Position numbers and translations under genes: made by a program. From contig CALSCR010000263.1 in NCBI GenBank assembly GCA_943704495.1, forward strand, positions 1-26,845: a DNA stretch of 26,845 nt. Direction: 5' to 3'. The stretch's first letter is position 1. Each line of letters starts with the position of its first letter. Origin of the DNA: Pigoraptor chileana (taxonomy: Eukaryota; Opisthokonta; Filasterea). The notes below the pieces were generated by a model that saw only the letters and a list, made by a program, of their open reading frames with translations, did not search any database and was not told where the DNA came from. Of the stretch, positions 9,242 to 26,845 are shown piece by piece.

Positions 9242-12200
9242 TTAAAGTGGCGCAGCCCGGGGCAGCTGACGAGGGAAATCGACGCTGTTATGCGGACATG
9301 ATCCGCCGGCGATGAGTACTGGTGGCCGCAATGAAGCCGCCCTTTGCGGTCGCTGAGGGCCATTGGCAGACGCGATCGTTGTTCCGACCGCTGACAGATT
9401 GTGGCACGCACTGCCGTCGACCGACGGATCGCAAAACGGGTTCATGTCATGCAAAGGTAACTCAAAAGGATCGCATGAGCCGTCCACAGGAGCCGGTTTG
9501 ATGTTGTTGCTACGGCAGAGAGTCGACCGCCCTGCGCTCGGATACGGACGCGGTTGTAGAGACGGTTTGGATGCAGATAAACCCGGCGACGGCTTGGTGG
9601 CCAGCCGGTCTGCAGGGAGAGCGCACGGGAGAGGCCTCGCAGGTATTGCCGGTGGGGCACCATTCACCGCACAGACAGAAGCGGGAGCAGCCTTATCGGC
9701 AGAGCGCAGATCTTCACACGGCGCCGTGTGGGTCATGACAAACATGTCAAATGCTTGACCTGTGCTCGAAACGGCCGCAAATGACGAGTCCGCGTTCTCA
9801 AAGGGATTGGTCGACTCACGTCTGAACGGCATTGCCATTTCGTGCTCTATTTCCATGCTCCGCTCCTCTGAGTTAAGGGGCGGTGTTGCAAAAAAGCCGC
9901 CGTTGCATTTGATGGAAGATGTGCGGCGTGGTATCACCGGAGGAATCGGCGGTTTTCGGTGCGGCGCAACAGTCGGTTGTGAGGGTGTAGTACTTCCATC
10001 TCCATCATCGTCCTTGTCAATGGGGCTGCACACATCCGTATGTGACGGAAAAAACGATCCATGCGCCTCAGCATCAAACACGTTGCTGTCGCCGGTTAAA
10101 GTCGAGTTTGCGCTGAAATGTGCCTCACGTTCTGCACAGACACTATCATCCCCTTCGAATGGGTCTGTGTTGAAGGGGTTGTCGGATGTGTAACTGAGGT
10201 CCGCACGAAAGTCGCCGTCACCTGCAGGTGCGATTGTGTTGTAAATCGCCTCACCATGCGATTGCAGTGTGGCAGTGTGAGGGCCCACTGTGGTTGCGAG
10301 CGGACGCGGCGGAAGTGAGGGGTTTCTCGGCGGAGGGAGGGGTGGCTGCTGAGCAGCAGAGTGGGCAGGAACAGCCGACGGGCTTGCCGAGCGCATCGCC
10401 TCAGAATAATTGGGAGGATCACCGCTGACACGCGACGAGACGGAACTGAAGTTGAAAAGTGGTGAGATGGTATTGAGCAAGGGAATGACCCGTCCGCACT
10501 CATATTGTGCGGCTGTGTCTCCAATCGCATTGTCGGCACATGCATTAGATGTGCGTATTCAATTGCGATATGCACAGGTAGACGTGAACGTAGACGAGTG
10601 CAGAAAAAGCTCCACCTTTTAGACGTGGTTGAAGATCTTTGCGTCGACGACCGGCGACCAAACTTGTTGGCGGTCACCTCTGATTTTGACTCGCCGTCGT
10701 CAATTATATTTGCGCCCACATGACGCAGCAGATCATACACGCGCGACGATTTGTTCATCGAAGGAATGCCGGCGAGGTGCGCCATTGTGAGTGGAGCCAC
10801 AAAGGTCTGGTTGGCATCGGTCGAATGAGGGGACAAGGAAATGACGTCTGTGCTGGCACGCTGCATATGCCCAGTAGTTGCCGCCGCACCGCCTGTGGCA
10901 TACAGTTTTTCAAACAGGCACGTGGGGCACGTAAATTCAATTAAATGTTGCTTATTTGGCGGAATGCACATTGCAGCTGAATTGCTTCACGTATAAACGA
11001 GTGAAGTCGCCAACCCACCAATTTCCTTCTCAATCTGACATATCTGAGCATTGAGTTGGGCGATCTTTCGTTCCACCCGAAGGAGTTCCCGCCGAGCATT
11101 TCGGAGGATCTCCTGTAGTATTTACGGCACCATGATAAATGGACATATCTCAATGATTCACGGCAGATAAAGGACACAACCGATATCTACTCCAGCTAGG
11201 CATACCATCGCAGCCTACCAGCAACGAGGACTGCACCCCGCGAGTTCCACGCTACGCATTCTAAACACCGTACTACGTATACGCGCAACAGAAAGTACTG
11301 TGACGCAGCATCAAGCGATGAACTTGAACGCCAAAACTAACAGCGTTACTGCGGAATCGACAATCTTATGCTGCAGACCTCGTTTGCACTGTCGATTCGC
11401 TTTGTTTCAGCCGAGGACACCATCCACGCAACTCGGTTAGAGTGCGCCTCGAATTCCCCGCGCAGCACCTCAAGCTCTCCCCTTAAGACCGACAGGGTGG
11501 CTATGATCGTGTCCGATTCGCCTGCCAAGTCAGGCGACTGCCATGGAAAAATAGCATTGGTTTGGTACAAGTGCCGTGCAGCACACCTCAAAGTCACATT
11601 GCGGTGTCTCAAAAGGAGCAATGGGCCCACTTACAGAGGCTATTCAACTGACCCGAAAAGCGCTAGGGAAATAATAATGCTGAGTTTAGAATGAGAAAAC
11701 ACTGAAGTAACCCTGCTGATCACGATGTTTCTATCGGGATCCTAAGACCCACCCGAGGGCCACTAGCAGAGCGCACAGAACAGCGTCGTGGCACAAGGAC
11801 GGCGCTGACCATATTTCCAATTCCCTCACCTCATCAGCGACGACTCTTTCGAATGCAAAGGTCCGATGATCCCTGATCTGGAGCATCTGTGAGAGCACCA
11901 CGCGTTTCTCTGCCTCCCACGCCATATCACGCGCCGGCCTCGTCGCCTCCGCAGCATACTGGGCTGCGCTCTGTGCAAACTGACATTCGGCCATTGCAAA
12001 GGCACCAATCGCTGTGCGAACAGCATCGACAAAGCCTGCATCGAGGTCCTGCACAAGCGGGATAGGTTCCGTTGCCCATACGAGAAGTAAGAAGAAATTT
12101 CCTTCAAACGATGCCGTCGCAACAGTACTTGCACTATTTCATTTTACAAGTAGTGATTCAGTTACACTGATGAGGATATGAACACGATACTAATACAGGA

Positions 12201-13909
12201 TTGAACAGGTATTTCAGGCGGGAGTGTGGCACAATCGCGCACTCACGTCGAGAAGCCCAGGGAGCTGCCTGTCATAGTAATGTGCCTGGTGAGCGTTTGC
12301 TTTTGTAACGCTCAGAATAAAGTTTTGCCGCGACGGATGCACTTCGGCTGCAGTCGACTCGAGCAGCTCTGCCGCCTATATACGGTTACCAAACACCACA
12401 TGAAAAAAAGAAGCGTGCAGTAATTATCGTTAGTACTGAGATTTTCTGTTGGCCGAGTTGCAGCATAGTAAGTATTTGGCCGCATCCCAGACTGGCAACT
12501 GCGCCATTGCTGAGTGGTTCCGCACACTACTGAACTTCATGACGGCAACAGCAGACATGATCATGAATTGAAGGAACACGGCCGAACATAGCCGAACCCA
12601 CCCTCTGCATCGACACTGCCGTCTCTGCAATCCCAACCTTGAACAGATTTCGCCCCCTGGCGTCAAACGCCTTTGAGGTCTTCCGATCGAGCCTTGAGCG
12701 GCACTGGTCAAGCCGACGAAATGCCCTAATATGAGCCTTTTGTGCCTGCCATGGACATGTGCAGTGTTGGTTACAGGCGATTCAAGATTCCCATTTGCAA
12801 ATCCGAGATAGACAAAAGGGAGTTAGAGCAAGTAGTGCAGCGAACATTGAGAACATGTCTACAGTACATTACTTCTTCAAGCTCCGTGAAGGTAGATTGC
12901 AGTTCTTCGTGCAGGAATTTCGCTGTAGCAAGCACCTATACTCGCATGTCAAAACACGGGCGTCGGGTTCACAATGGGGTGAGCAACTAAACGTTAAAAA
13001 GATAAGCTCAAACCGACAATCTATTGCAGTTCGGAAGGTGAAGTACACATCCAGTCGGGGCCGACTTGCCTAGCGTTATAATAGTGTCCGTCTCAGGGGT
13101 GAGCGCCACGGTGGTCTCTGCCACACTGTCTATATGACACAGCTGACCAAGCCAGAGAGCGGTGCATATTGCAACTTACCGCCTTGAAAGAAGCGGATTT
13201 TCTCTCTTCGAATTCGTCCATTGTGTGAACAATCGGCGCGATGTGCTCCATCGAAACTGCCACTCGTTGCGCACCCAAAGCCTCCGTCTGGACAAGCGCA
13301 CAGTGGAGCGCATCATATACCCTGTGAAACAGGATGCCAGTTGGCACATAATTGAGCAACATATGCATATCACGCAAGTATTTTTGCCCTTCGCTCTTGC
13401 GATTAATCCTATCCCATGGCAATAATTTCAAATTCAAAATGAAAAGGGAGATGCACTCAGTTCACGTTGTCGATCCAGGACAAAGATACCGCAATCGGCA
13501 TGGATCCCTACCGTAATTCGCCCGCACACTGCGAGGACTTATCAGCCGACTGAGGCTGACCGCGAGACTTTGACAAGAGCACAGCCGCAGCACTTCCCTT
13601 GCCCTTGTTACTCAGGCGGCTGGTTACAGAAACGCCCGCATGCCTCTTTGGGGACTTGCTGAGTTGATCCAAGTAGCTCGACGCAAGCGCCCTTAGGCGC
13701 TGACCGTACTCAACGTCGGCTCGCGCCTTTTCCTTGACGAAGTCTCGCAGGCAGCGCAGGAGGTGCATGTCATCAGCGTGCTTACAACCGATAGCTTCCA
13801 GCTCGGCAATGCGTGCTTTCGTTTGCACTTTGACCTTTTCCAAATTCGTATCTCCTCCACTGTCAGTTGAACCCACCGGTGGGTTCGGTGATGACTGAGA
13901 GCGCATCAT
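9242..13909 (-). CDS. F-BAR protein with coiled coil, ankyrin-like repeats and NPF/DPF tail
   Basis: Ten exons on the minus strand: 13512-13909, 13180-13408, 12868-12935, 12638-12725, 12247-12375, 11830-12048, 11379-11537, 11019-11112, 10659-10976 and 9242-10518, giving 992 aa in a closed frame. Residues about 22-85 form an FCH region (FVKEKARADVEYGQRL). The F-BAR continues to about 345 and includes an srGAP-like block (FILSVTKANAHQAHYYD, LPGLLDDLDAGF). Residues 378-461 are coiled coil and about 517-585 are weakly ankyrin-like. The disordered tail carries NPF at 681, 805 and 927, DPF at 686 and 917, and proline motifs at 626-640, 754-766 and 856-865. F-BAR domains bend membranes; NPF binds EH domains, DPF binds AP2 ear and PxxP binds SH3. 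A role in endocytosis is inferred. Uncertain points: the start (Met 13909 chosen; the frame stays open upstream to 14143), the exon 3/4 and 4/5 junctions, and the exon 9/10 junction. Confidence 0.83.
10977..11018 (-). other. 42-nt intron in the F-BAR gene
   Basis: A GTGGGT donor and an ATTCAG acceptor enclose only 42 bases. Reading through would meet an in-frame TGA, and removal keeps phase between the coiled coil and the following exon. The other introns in this window are 63-600 bases, so this is the shortest. The boundary rests on phase and consensus only. Confidence 0.6.
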
Positions 13910-14387
13910 GTGTGTGTTTGACCTTGACGTCGAAGCAAACTCCGGTTGCGCAATCGTGCGTATATTTTGCGCACGCGTTTCATAGTGCAGAAGGTCTTGT
14001 GGTTCATCTCGCTGCAAATGGCGAGCAAACGTTTCTCCTCGACTGGGAAAAGGAGACGCTCCCAAATGTGTATGCACCATCTCGAAAAAGAGATTGCATT
14101 TGGGAGACAGTGGTTTGATCTGATTTTGCTCTGATTGAAACAAACGGACAGACTATCTGAGGAAACACATACGCCGATTCGCAGTAGAAATGCTAATACA
14201 TCCTCGCAGCATATGCGTTTTCCATAATAAGCATTACAATAACGATTTATGGATGCACACAAAACGGTCAGCAGTGCGGTTGACACGGTGCCAATAAACA
14301 CACCCATCTGATTCAGTTTCCCAGCGTGCAATTTCCACCTCACGACGTCACAGCAGCACCAATCCCTCGCCTCCTCCGCCCTTCCAA
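13910..14387. other. Divergent intergenic/promoter region
   Basis: About 480 bases between the proposed starts of the F-BAR gene (-) and the small gene (+). The F-BAR frame remains open on the minus strand up to 14143, so part of this may be coding or 5' leader. From 14144 to 14387 I see no supported gene. It probably serves as a shared promoter. Confidence 0.5.
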
Positions 14388-14678
14388 ATGGTTCTTTGGC
14401 TGAAATTCGTGGAAGATCTTGAGGAGTTCGCGCAGGGAGAAGACGAGCGCGCGCGGTTCTTCAAATGGAACACCGCCGGGCCTGCCCGGCCTGTGACAGT
14501 GAAGATTGGGTCGGATCAGTCTGTTGCGAGTACTCGGGTAAATATAGGGTCTTCACTGAGGTGACAATAGTAGTCGAGTGATTATTGCTACGGGTTAGAG
14601 CTTGCAATATCTACTATTGTGGCTGGTATCCATGGGGACCATCTTAAAAAGCAACTGCAGGAACTAAACTCCAAATAA
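14388..14678 (+). CDS. Small two-exon gene of unknown function, 75 aa
   Basis: Proposed exons are 14388-14537 and 14601-14678, joined in phase 0 across a 63-base GT-AG intron, giving 75 aa. Supporting points are an ATG in good context, a balanced amphipathic start (FVEDLEEFAQ), a plausible helical end (LKKQLQELNSK), and an AATAAA hexamer overlapping the TAA stop. Without splicing the frame ends after 58 codons at 14564. I cannot assign a family. The apparent order helix-strand-strand-strand-helix is reminiscent of the SRP9/SRP14 fold, but there is no clear sequence identity, so this is only a hint. The gene is divergent from the F-BAR gene and lies about 400 bases before the receptor kinase. 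Confidence 0.5.
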
Positions 14679-14679
14679 A
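14674..14679 (+). terminator. AATAAA polyadenylation hexamer overlapping a stop codon
   Basis: AATAAA at 14674-14679 contains the TAA stop (14676-14678) of the proposed small gene, which would leave a very short 3' UTR. The match is exact; its use as a signal is inferred. Confidence 0.5.
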
Positions 14680-15075
14680 GATATAAATGTCATTGTTTAC
14701 ACTTTGTTTGGTCCAGAGGTGCTTCAGCACCCCTGGTTTGGTCCTGATGGAGAGCTTTGTCACGGATTTGGTATCTACTCACCACTCTTTTCCTGACTGT
14801 GTGCCAGAAAGGGTATTAGAACCCTTGGTGCTAGACACTAATTAGCCAGTCGCGGACTGCAAGCGACGACGTCTGAGTCCGCAGAATTTTAAACAGTTCA
14901 GTTCCACCACTCGAGGAATGCATAGAGTTGCCCGTAATTGCATCCTTGAGTAAAGCATTCTTGTTCTCCGGGTACAGCGTCTAGGCGCGCGTTTCACTGG
15001 AACTGAACTCCCGGACGGCGAGCGCACTAATTGCGATACGACTGGGCGGACGGCACAGGTGATGTCCACCGAATT
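14679..15075 (+). other. Intergenic region upstream of the receptor kinase
   Basis: About 400 bases between the small gene and the receptor kinase ATG. It holds an imperfect hairpin at 14713-14736 and presumably the receptor promoter and 5' leader. I see no TATA box and no further coding exon that can be supported. Confidence 0.5.
14713..14736 (+). repeat. Imperfect inverted repeat (11-bp stem)
   Basis: CCAGAGGTGCT and AGCACCCCTGG pair at 10 of 11 positions around a two-base loop. They are framed by two direct copies of GTTTGGTCC. It lies about 35 bases past the AATAAA signal of the small gene. It could be a 3'-end or regulatory hairpin, or chance. Confidence 0.5.
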
Positions 15076-24338
<9,263 letters not shown>

Positions 24339-25101
24339 GTGTTGGATGCCTTACGACTGTAATCAACGTGTATGCTGAACGACTAAACAGTTATCCGTTA
24401 CTCTGAAACACGAACACTCTGAGACACAACACTGTTCGGGATATACTCGACCAGTTTTTATCAGCTTAGCACAGGGGGAGTGCATTACCCTCCGCGCCGT
24501 TGGGAGAGTTGGGCCAACGCCGGCCGGCAGTGGTTCCATCTACACAGCCGCCACGCAGAGTGCGAGGGCGGGCGAGAACATTGCGTGTTGCCCTCAGCTG
24601 TGCGAATGATCTCGGCAAAGCGAGGAATTGCTCCTTTGTCGGTTCATTCTGAGCATCAGCATCAGGGGCGCCGGCATATATAACCTTAAGTGCCGGCCGC
24701 CTCCACGGCAGCGCCTGTAGCATAGAACAGAATACTGGGCCGGCCGGCCGTTAGGGTTATAATAGCCAACCCTTAACTTAACTTAACTAACCGGCCAGAA
24801 TAGGAAACCAATAAAATTATGGAGCTGATCTGAGCGGTGCCGGCCGTTGGCAACCCTGACATATTACACTACTTCAGTAACAGCCAGTTGATTTACGGCT
24901 CCCATCCGTTGCCGGAAAGGCTGATGCGGTGCGCTGCGCTTCCGTTTGGCCATGTTAGCAGTTTAGTCAAGACCTTTCAAACCAGCCAACCCAACAATGA
25001 TACAGTTTTGTTCGTCTGGACGTATCGAAACTTAGAACCATCACCGATTATATTAGGTCACAAGCCTGAATCATGACGACGCGAATGTTTAACAAACGTG
25101 T
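24339..25101. other. Intergenic region between convergent genes
   Basis: About 760 bases between the stops of the receptor kinase (+) and the PaiB-type gene (-). It contains CCGGCCGG-rich sequence, a telomere-like inverted element at 24744-24793 and an AATAAA at 24810-24815 (+), which is far (470 bases) from the kinase stop. An 85-codon minus-strand frame at 24466-24723 has no family resemblance and is not called as a gene. Confidence 0.55.
24744..24793. repeat. Telomere-like, partly inverted element with TTAAC repeats
   Basis: CCGGCCGTTAGGGTT is followed after a short spacer by AACCC, then CTTAA units, and closes with TAACCGG. The two arms are roughly complementary (GGTT-type and AACC-type ends). 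One TTAGGG copy is present, so this is not a telomere tract. Nature unknown. Confidence 0.45.
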
Positions 25102-25737
25102 TCACGAGGGACCCATGCCCTCGACAATGGCAGCCATCTCATCGTTTGGATTACTCTTTCGCAAGTCACCAATCACTCCGTTCCTGTCCGCGACAGTCTT
25201 ATTCTGGCTCGCCTTCCACTTGCCGAGCAGGTTATCGATCGTTATCTCAACGCCGACAATGGCGATGAGCATCGTTTCGACATATGCCGGCGGTGCATCC
25301 GTGACTTCCCACGGGTGCTGACGCGAGGCCTCGTGGACTTCTGTTAACCGCGTTACGATTTCGCGCAGTCGTTCCCTGTCGTGGAAGAATTTCGGCGTGC
25401 CGTGAGCGTGAACGACGACGTAATTCCAAGTCGGGACGGCCTTTCCGCTCTCGAGTTTGCTCGGGTACATGGAAGGAGAAATGTATGCATCGGGCCCCTG
25501 AAATACGAACACAGACTTAGTCGCTCGCTTCCATACCGTATTAGCCTTTGCAACGTGACCGACCAGAGTGCCGAGCGGCCCCGCCTGTCTGTCGATCATC
25601 AATGGGATATGATTCACAATAATGTCGCCATCTTCTCCGACGCACGCCCAAGTTGCAAACGGATGTGACTCTATGAGACCGTGCATCTTCGCCACGTCCG
25701 TCTCCTCAAAGTGGCGTGGTATGTATGTCTGACTCAT
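25102..25737 (-). CDS. paiB: PaiB-type FMN-binding protein
   Basis: A single exon of 211 aa, the usual length for PaiB (about 207). The family pattern is present throughout: YIPRHFEE at residues 5-12, VNHIPLMID, GHVAKANTVW, VFQGPDAYISPSMYP, VPTWNYVVVHAHG, HEASRQHPWEV and LLGKWKASQNK near the end. PaiB proteins adopt the split-barrel flavin-binding fold. In Bacillus PaiB is linked to negative regulation of sporulation and degradative enzymes, while most homologues have no proven function; an enzyme or flavin-binding role is likelier in a eukaryote. The Met at 25737 is chosen because the conserved part starts four residues later. The frame extends to 25884 and could add 49 unconserved residues. 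No intron is present, unlike most neighbours, which suggests acquisition from bacteria. Confidence 0.92.
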   Translation of the reverse strand: MSQTYIPRHFEETDVAKMHGLIESHPFATWACVGEDGDIIVNHIPLMIDRQAGPLGTLVGHVAKANTVWKRATKSVFVFQGPDAYISPSMYPSKLESGKAVPTWNYVVVHAHGTPKFFHDRERLREIVTRLTEVHEASRQHPWEVTDAPPAYVETMLIAIVGVEITIDNLLGKWKASQNKTVADRNGVIGDLRKSNPNDEMAAIVEGMGPS

Positions 25738-26342
25738 GATGTTGAAACTTCCTTGAAAGCCAGTACGGTGCCGGCGGTTAAAATCCGTCGAACCCGGGCT
25801 CAAAGACAGTTCGCCGGCGTACGGAGCTCGAGTAACGGATTGGGATGTCACTTTCTCAATATTCAGCACATCTACCGAGAGCATTCATGCCGTACAAGAT
25901 ATTCTTCTCTCAAAGTCTAGCAATATTATGAAGAGCCGCAGTTTACTATGGGCACGATGCCGTTTGTCCGTACGATGAAGTTACAACGTGACATCATGAT
26001 CAAGAGCAGTGCCGAGACTTACAGATTGCCGATGCCGGCCACGTATCCGCATCCGGGGTAGTCTGCAATTGTTACACACGGGTACTGTTGGCAGGCGTTC
26101 ATCTTGGATGTTGTCTGTGTGAAATGCTTTCAACTCTAATCTGCCTACATCGGCCGGTAGCATTGTATGACTTGCAGTCCGTGTTTTGTACCCAATGCAG
26201 CCGTCTGCCTCGCCACTTTAGTAGTATCCGCCAGTATCTCAAATGATGCTGCATGAACGGACCGGCGGAACCGGCTAATATTTAATTTTCGGTCAGTTCG
26301 GTGTGTCTGGTGGCCTTTGAATCGAGAGACGATAAAACCGAC
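25738..26342. other. Intergenic region with no recognised gene
   Basis: About 600 bases upstream of the PaiB-type gene. It should contain that gene's promoter (-) and possibly one for the candidate exon at 26343 (+). Open frames are short and unlike known families. The bases 25738-25884 could be an N-terminal extension of the PaiB-type protein. Confidence 0.5.
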
Positions 26343-26422
26343 ATGACCCAGTATGCCAGCTTCCTTAGGGATTTGCAGACGTGCAATGTTTTCACGGTTG
26401 AAGCAAGGCGAGGTTTGTACGT
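26343..26422 (+). CDS. Candidate first exon of a gene running off the window
   Basis: ATG at 26343 opens 26 codons (starting MTQYASFLRDLQ) that end at GT|GTAAGT, a strong donor, at 26422. The next in-frame codon is a stop, so splicing would be needed. The following minisatellite would then lie in intron 1. The peptide is too short to assign. Support is the donor and the plausible composition only. Confidence 0.3.
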
Positions 26423-26447
26423 GTAAGTTGTGATCTTTGTTTTGCGG

Positions 26448-26845
26448 CTGTGTGTTTGTCCCTATGCTTTATGTTTGTGTTTTTTGTGTTTGTCTTGTGC
26501 TTTGTCTTTGTGTTTGTCTTTATTGTGCTTTGTCTGTGTTTGTCTTGTGCTTTATCTTTGTGTTTGTCTTGTGCTTTATCTTTGTGTTTGTCTTGTGCTT
26601 TGTCTGTGTTTGTTTTGTGCTTTGTCTGTGTTTGTTTTGTGCTTTATCTTTGTGTTTGTCTTGTGCTTTATCTTTGTGTTTGTCTTGTGCTTTATCTTTG
26701 TGTTTGTCTTGTGCTTTATCTGTGTTTGTCTTTAGTTGTGCTTTGTCTTTATGTTCGTCTTGGTGCTTTGTCTTTGTGTTTGTCTTGTGCTTTATCTGTG
26801 TTTGTCTTTAATTGTGCTTTGTCTTTGTATTTGTCTTGGTGCTTT
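26448..26845. repeat. T/G-rich minisatellite reaching the window edge
   Basis: Tandem units of about 22-24 bases close to TGTTTGTCTTGTGCTTTATCTTTG, with variants TTTGTCTG and occasional insertions. They fill at least 400 bases and continue beyond the window. The plus strand is almost free of A, a strong strand asymmetry. The long open frames through it (repeating Cys, Leu, Val) are a by-product of the repeat. Confidence 0.95.

Noticed and set aside
10096-10971. Single continuous 291-codon reading of the ankyrin-like exon and beyond
   Set aside because: After about 10659 the frame turns into an antisense-like, Arg/His/Ser-rich sequence, while the overlapping frame ending at 9242 carries the NPF and proline motifs. 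An intron at 10519-10658 explains both.
24466-24723. 85-codon minus-strand frame
   Set aside because: It has a Met and stop but no family resemblance, no neighbours that explain it and lies in CCGGCC-rich intergenic DNA.
26430-26811. Two overlapping open frames of 101 and 124 codons (+) rich in Cys, Leu and Val
   Set aside because: They are translations of the 22-24-base tandem repeat. The repeating peptide follows the repeat unit and has no independent support.

Overview
This window is gene-dense nuclear DNA from an intron-rich eukaryote, very probably a free-living protist. Six protein-coding genes can be read with good support. Five of them, two conserved eukaryotic genes (TXNDC9, COMMD9), an F-BAR membrane-shaping protein, a 1320-codon orphan and a receptor protein kinase, are of eukaryotic type. 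The sixth is a bacterial-type flavin-binding gene. There is also a tRNA-Thr gene, one small two-exon gene of unknown function and one candidate first exon at the right edge. COMMD9, an srGAP-like F-BAR protein and a TKL-type receptor kinase together fit an amoebozoan, apusomonad, holozoan or similar lineage and argue against fungi. The sequence does not fix the species.

Layout: a TATA box and a CA microsatellite precede TXNDC9 (229-1650, +, 6 exons). COMMD9 (1801-2958, -, 5 exons) converges on it. A tRNA-Thr(CGT) lies at 3108-3179 (-). About 1.5 kb follows in which no gene could be recognised. Next is an intronless 1320-codon ORF (4666-8628, +), then a ten-exon F-BAR/coiled-coil/ankyrin-like/NPF-motif protein (9242-13909, -). 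The small gene is at 14388-14678 (+). The centrepiece is a 20-exon receptor kinase (15076-24338, +, 1300 aa). An intronless PaiB-type gene (25102-25737, -) follows. The window ends in a T/G-rich minisatellite that runs off the edge.

The most interesting object is the receptor kinase. It has a signal peptide, an N-terminal domain I do not recognise, a type-I periplasmic-binding-protein/ANF-type ligand-binding domain resembling those of class C GPCRs and glutamate receptors, a Cys-rich EGF-like module, one membrane helix and a TKL-type Ser/Thr kinase. The reading frame closes over all 20 exons only if a 7-nt microexon (22656-22662) and a GC-AG intron (17190-17539) are accepted. Both restore consensus family sequence exactly. 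The F-BAR gene could act at the plasma membrane in endocytosis, but nothing here shows that it works with the receptor. The genes look like independent neighbours and not an operon.

All exon boundaries were inferred by eye from GT/GC-AG sites, phase continuity and family resemblance. They are firm for TXNDC9, COMMD9 and the receptor kinase, and less firm at the start, middle and ankyrin junction of the F-BAR gene.
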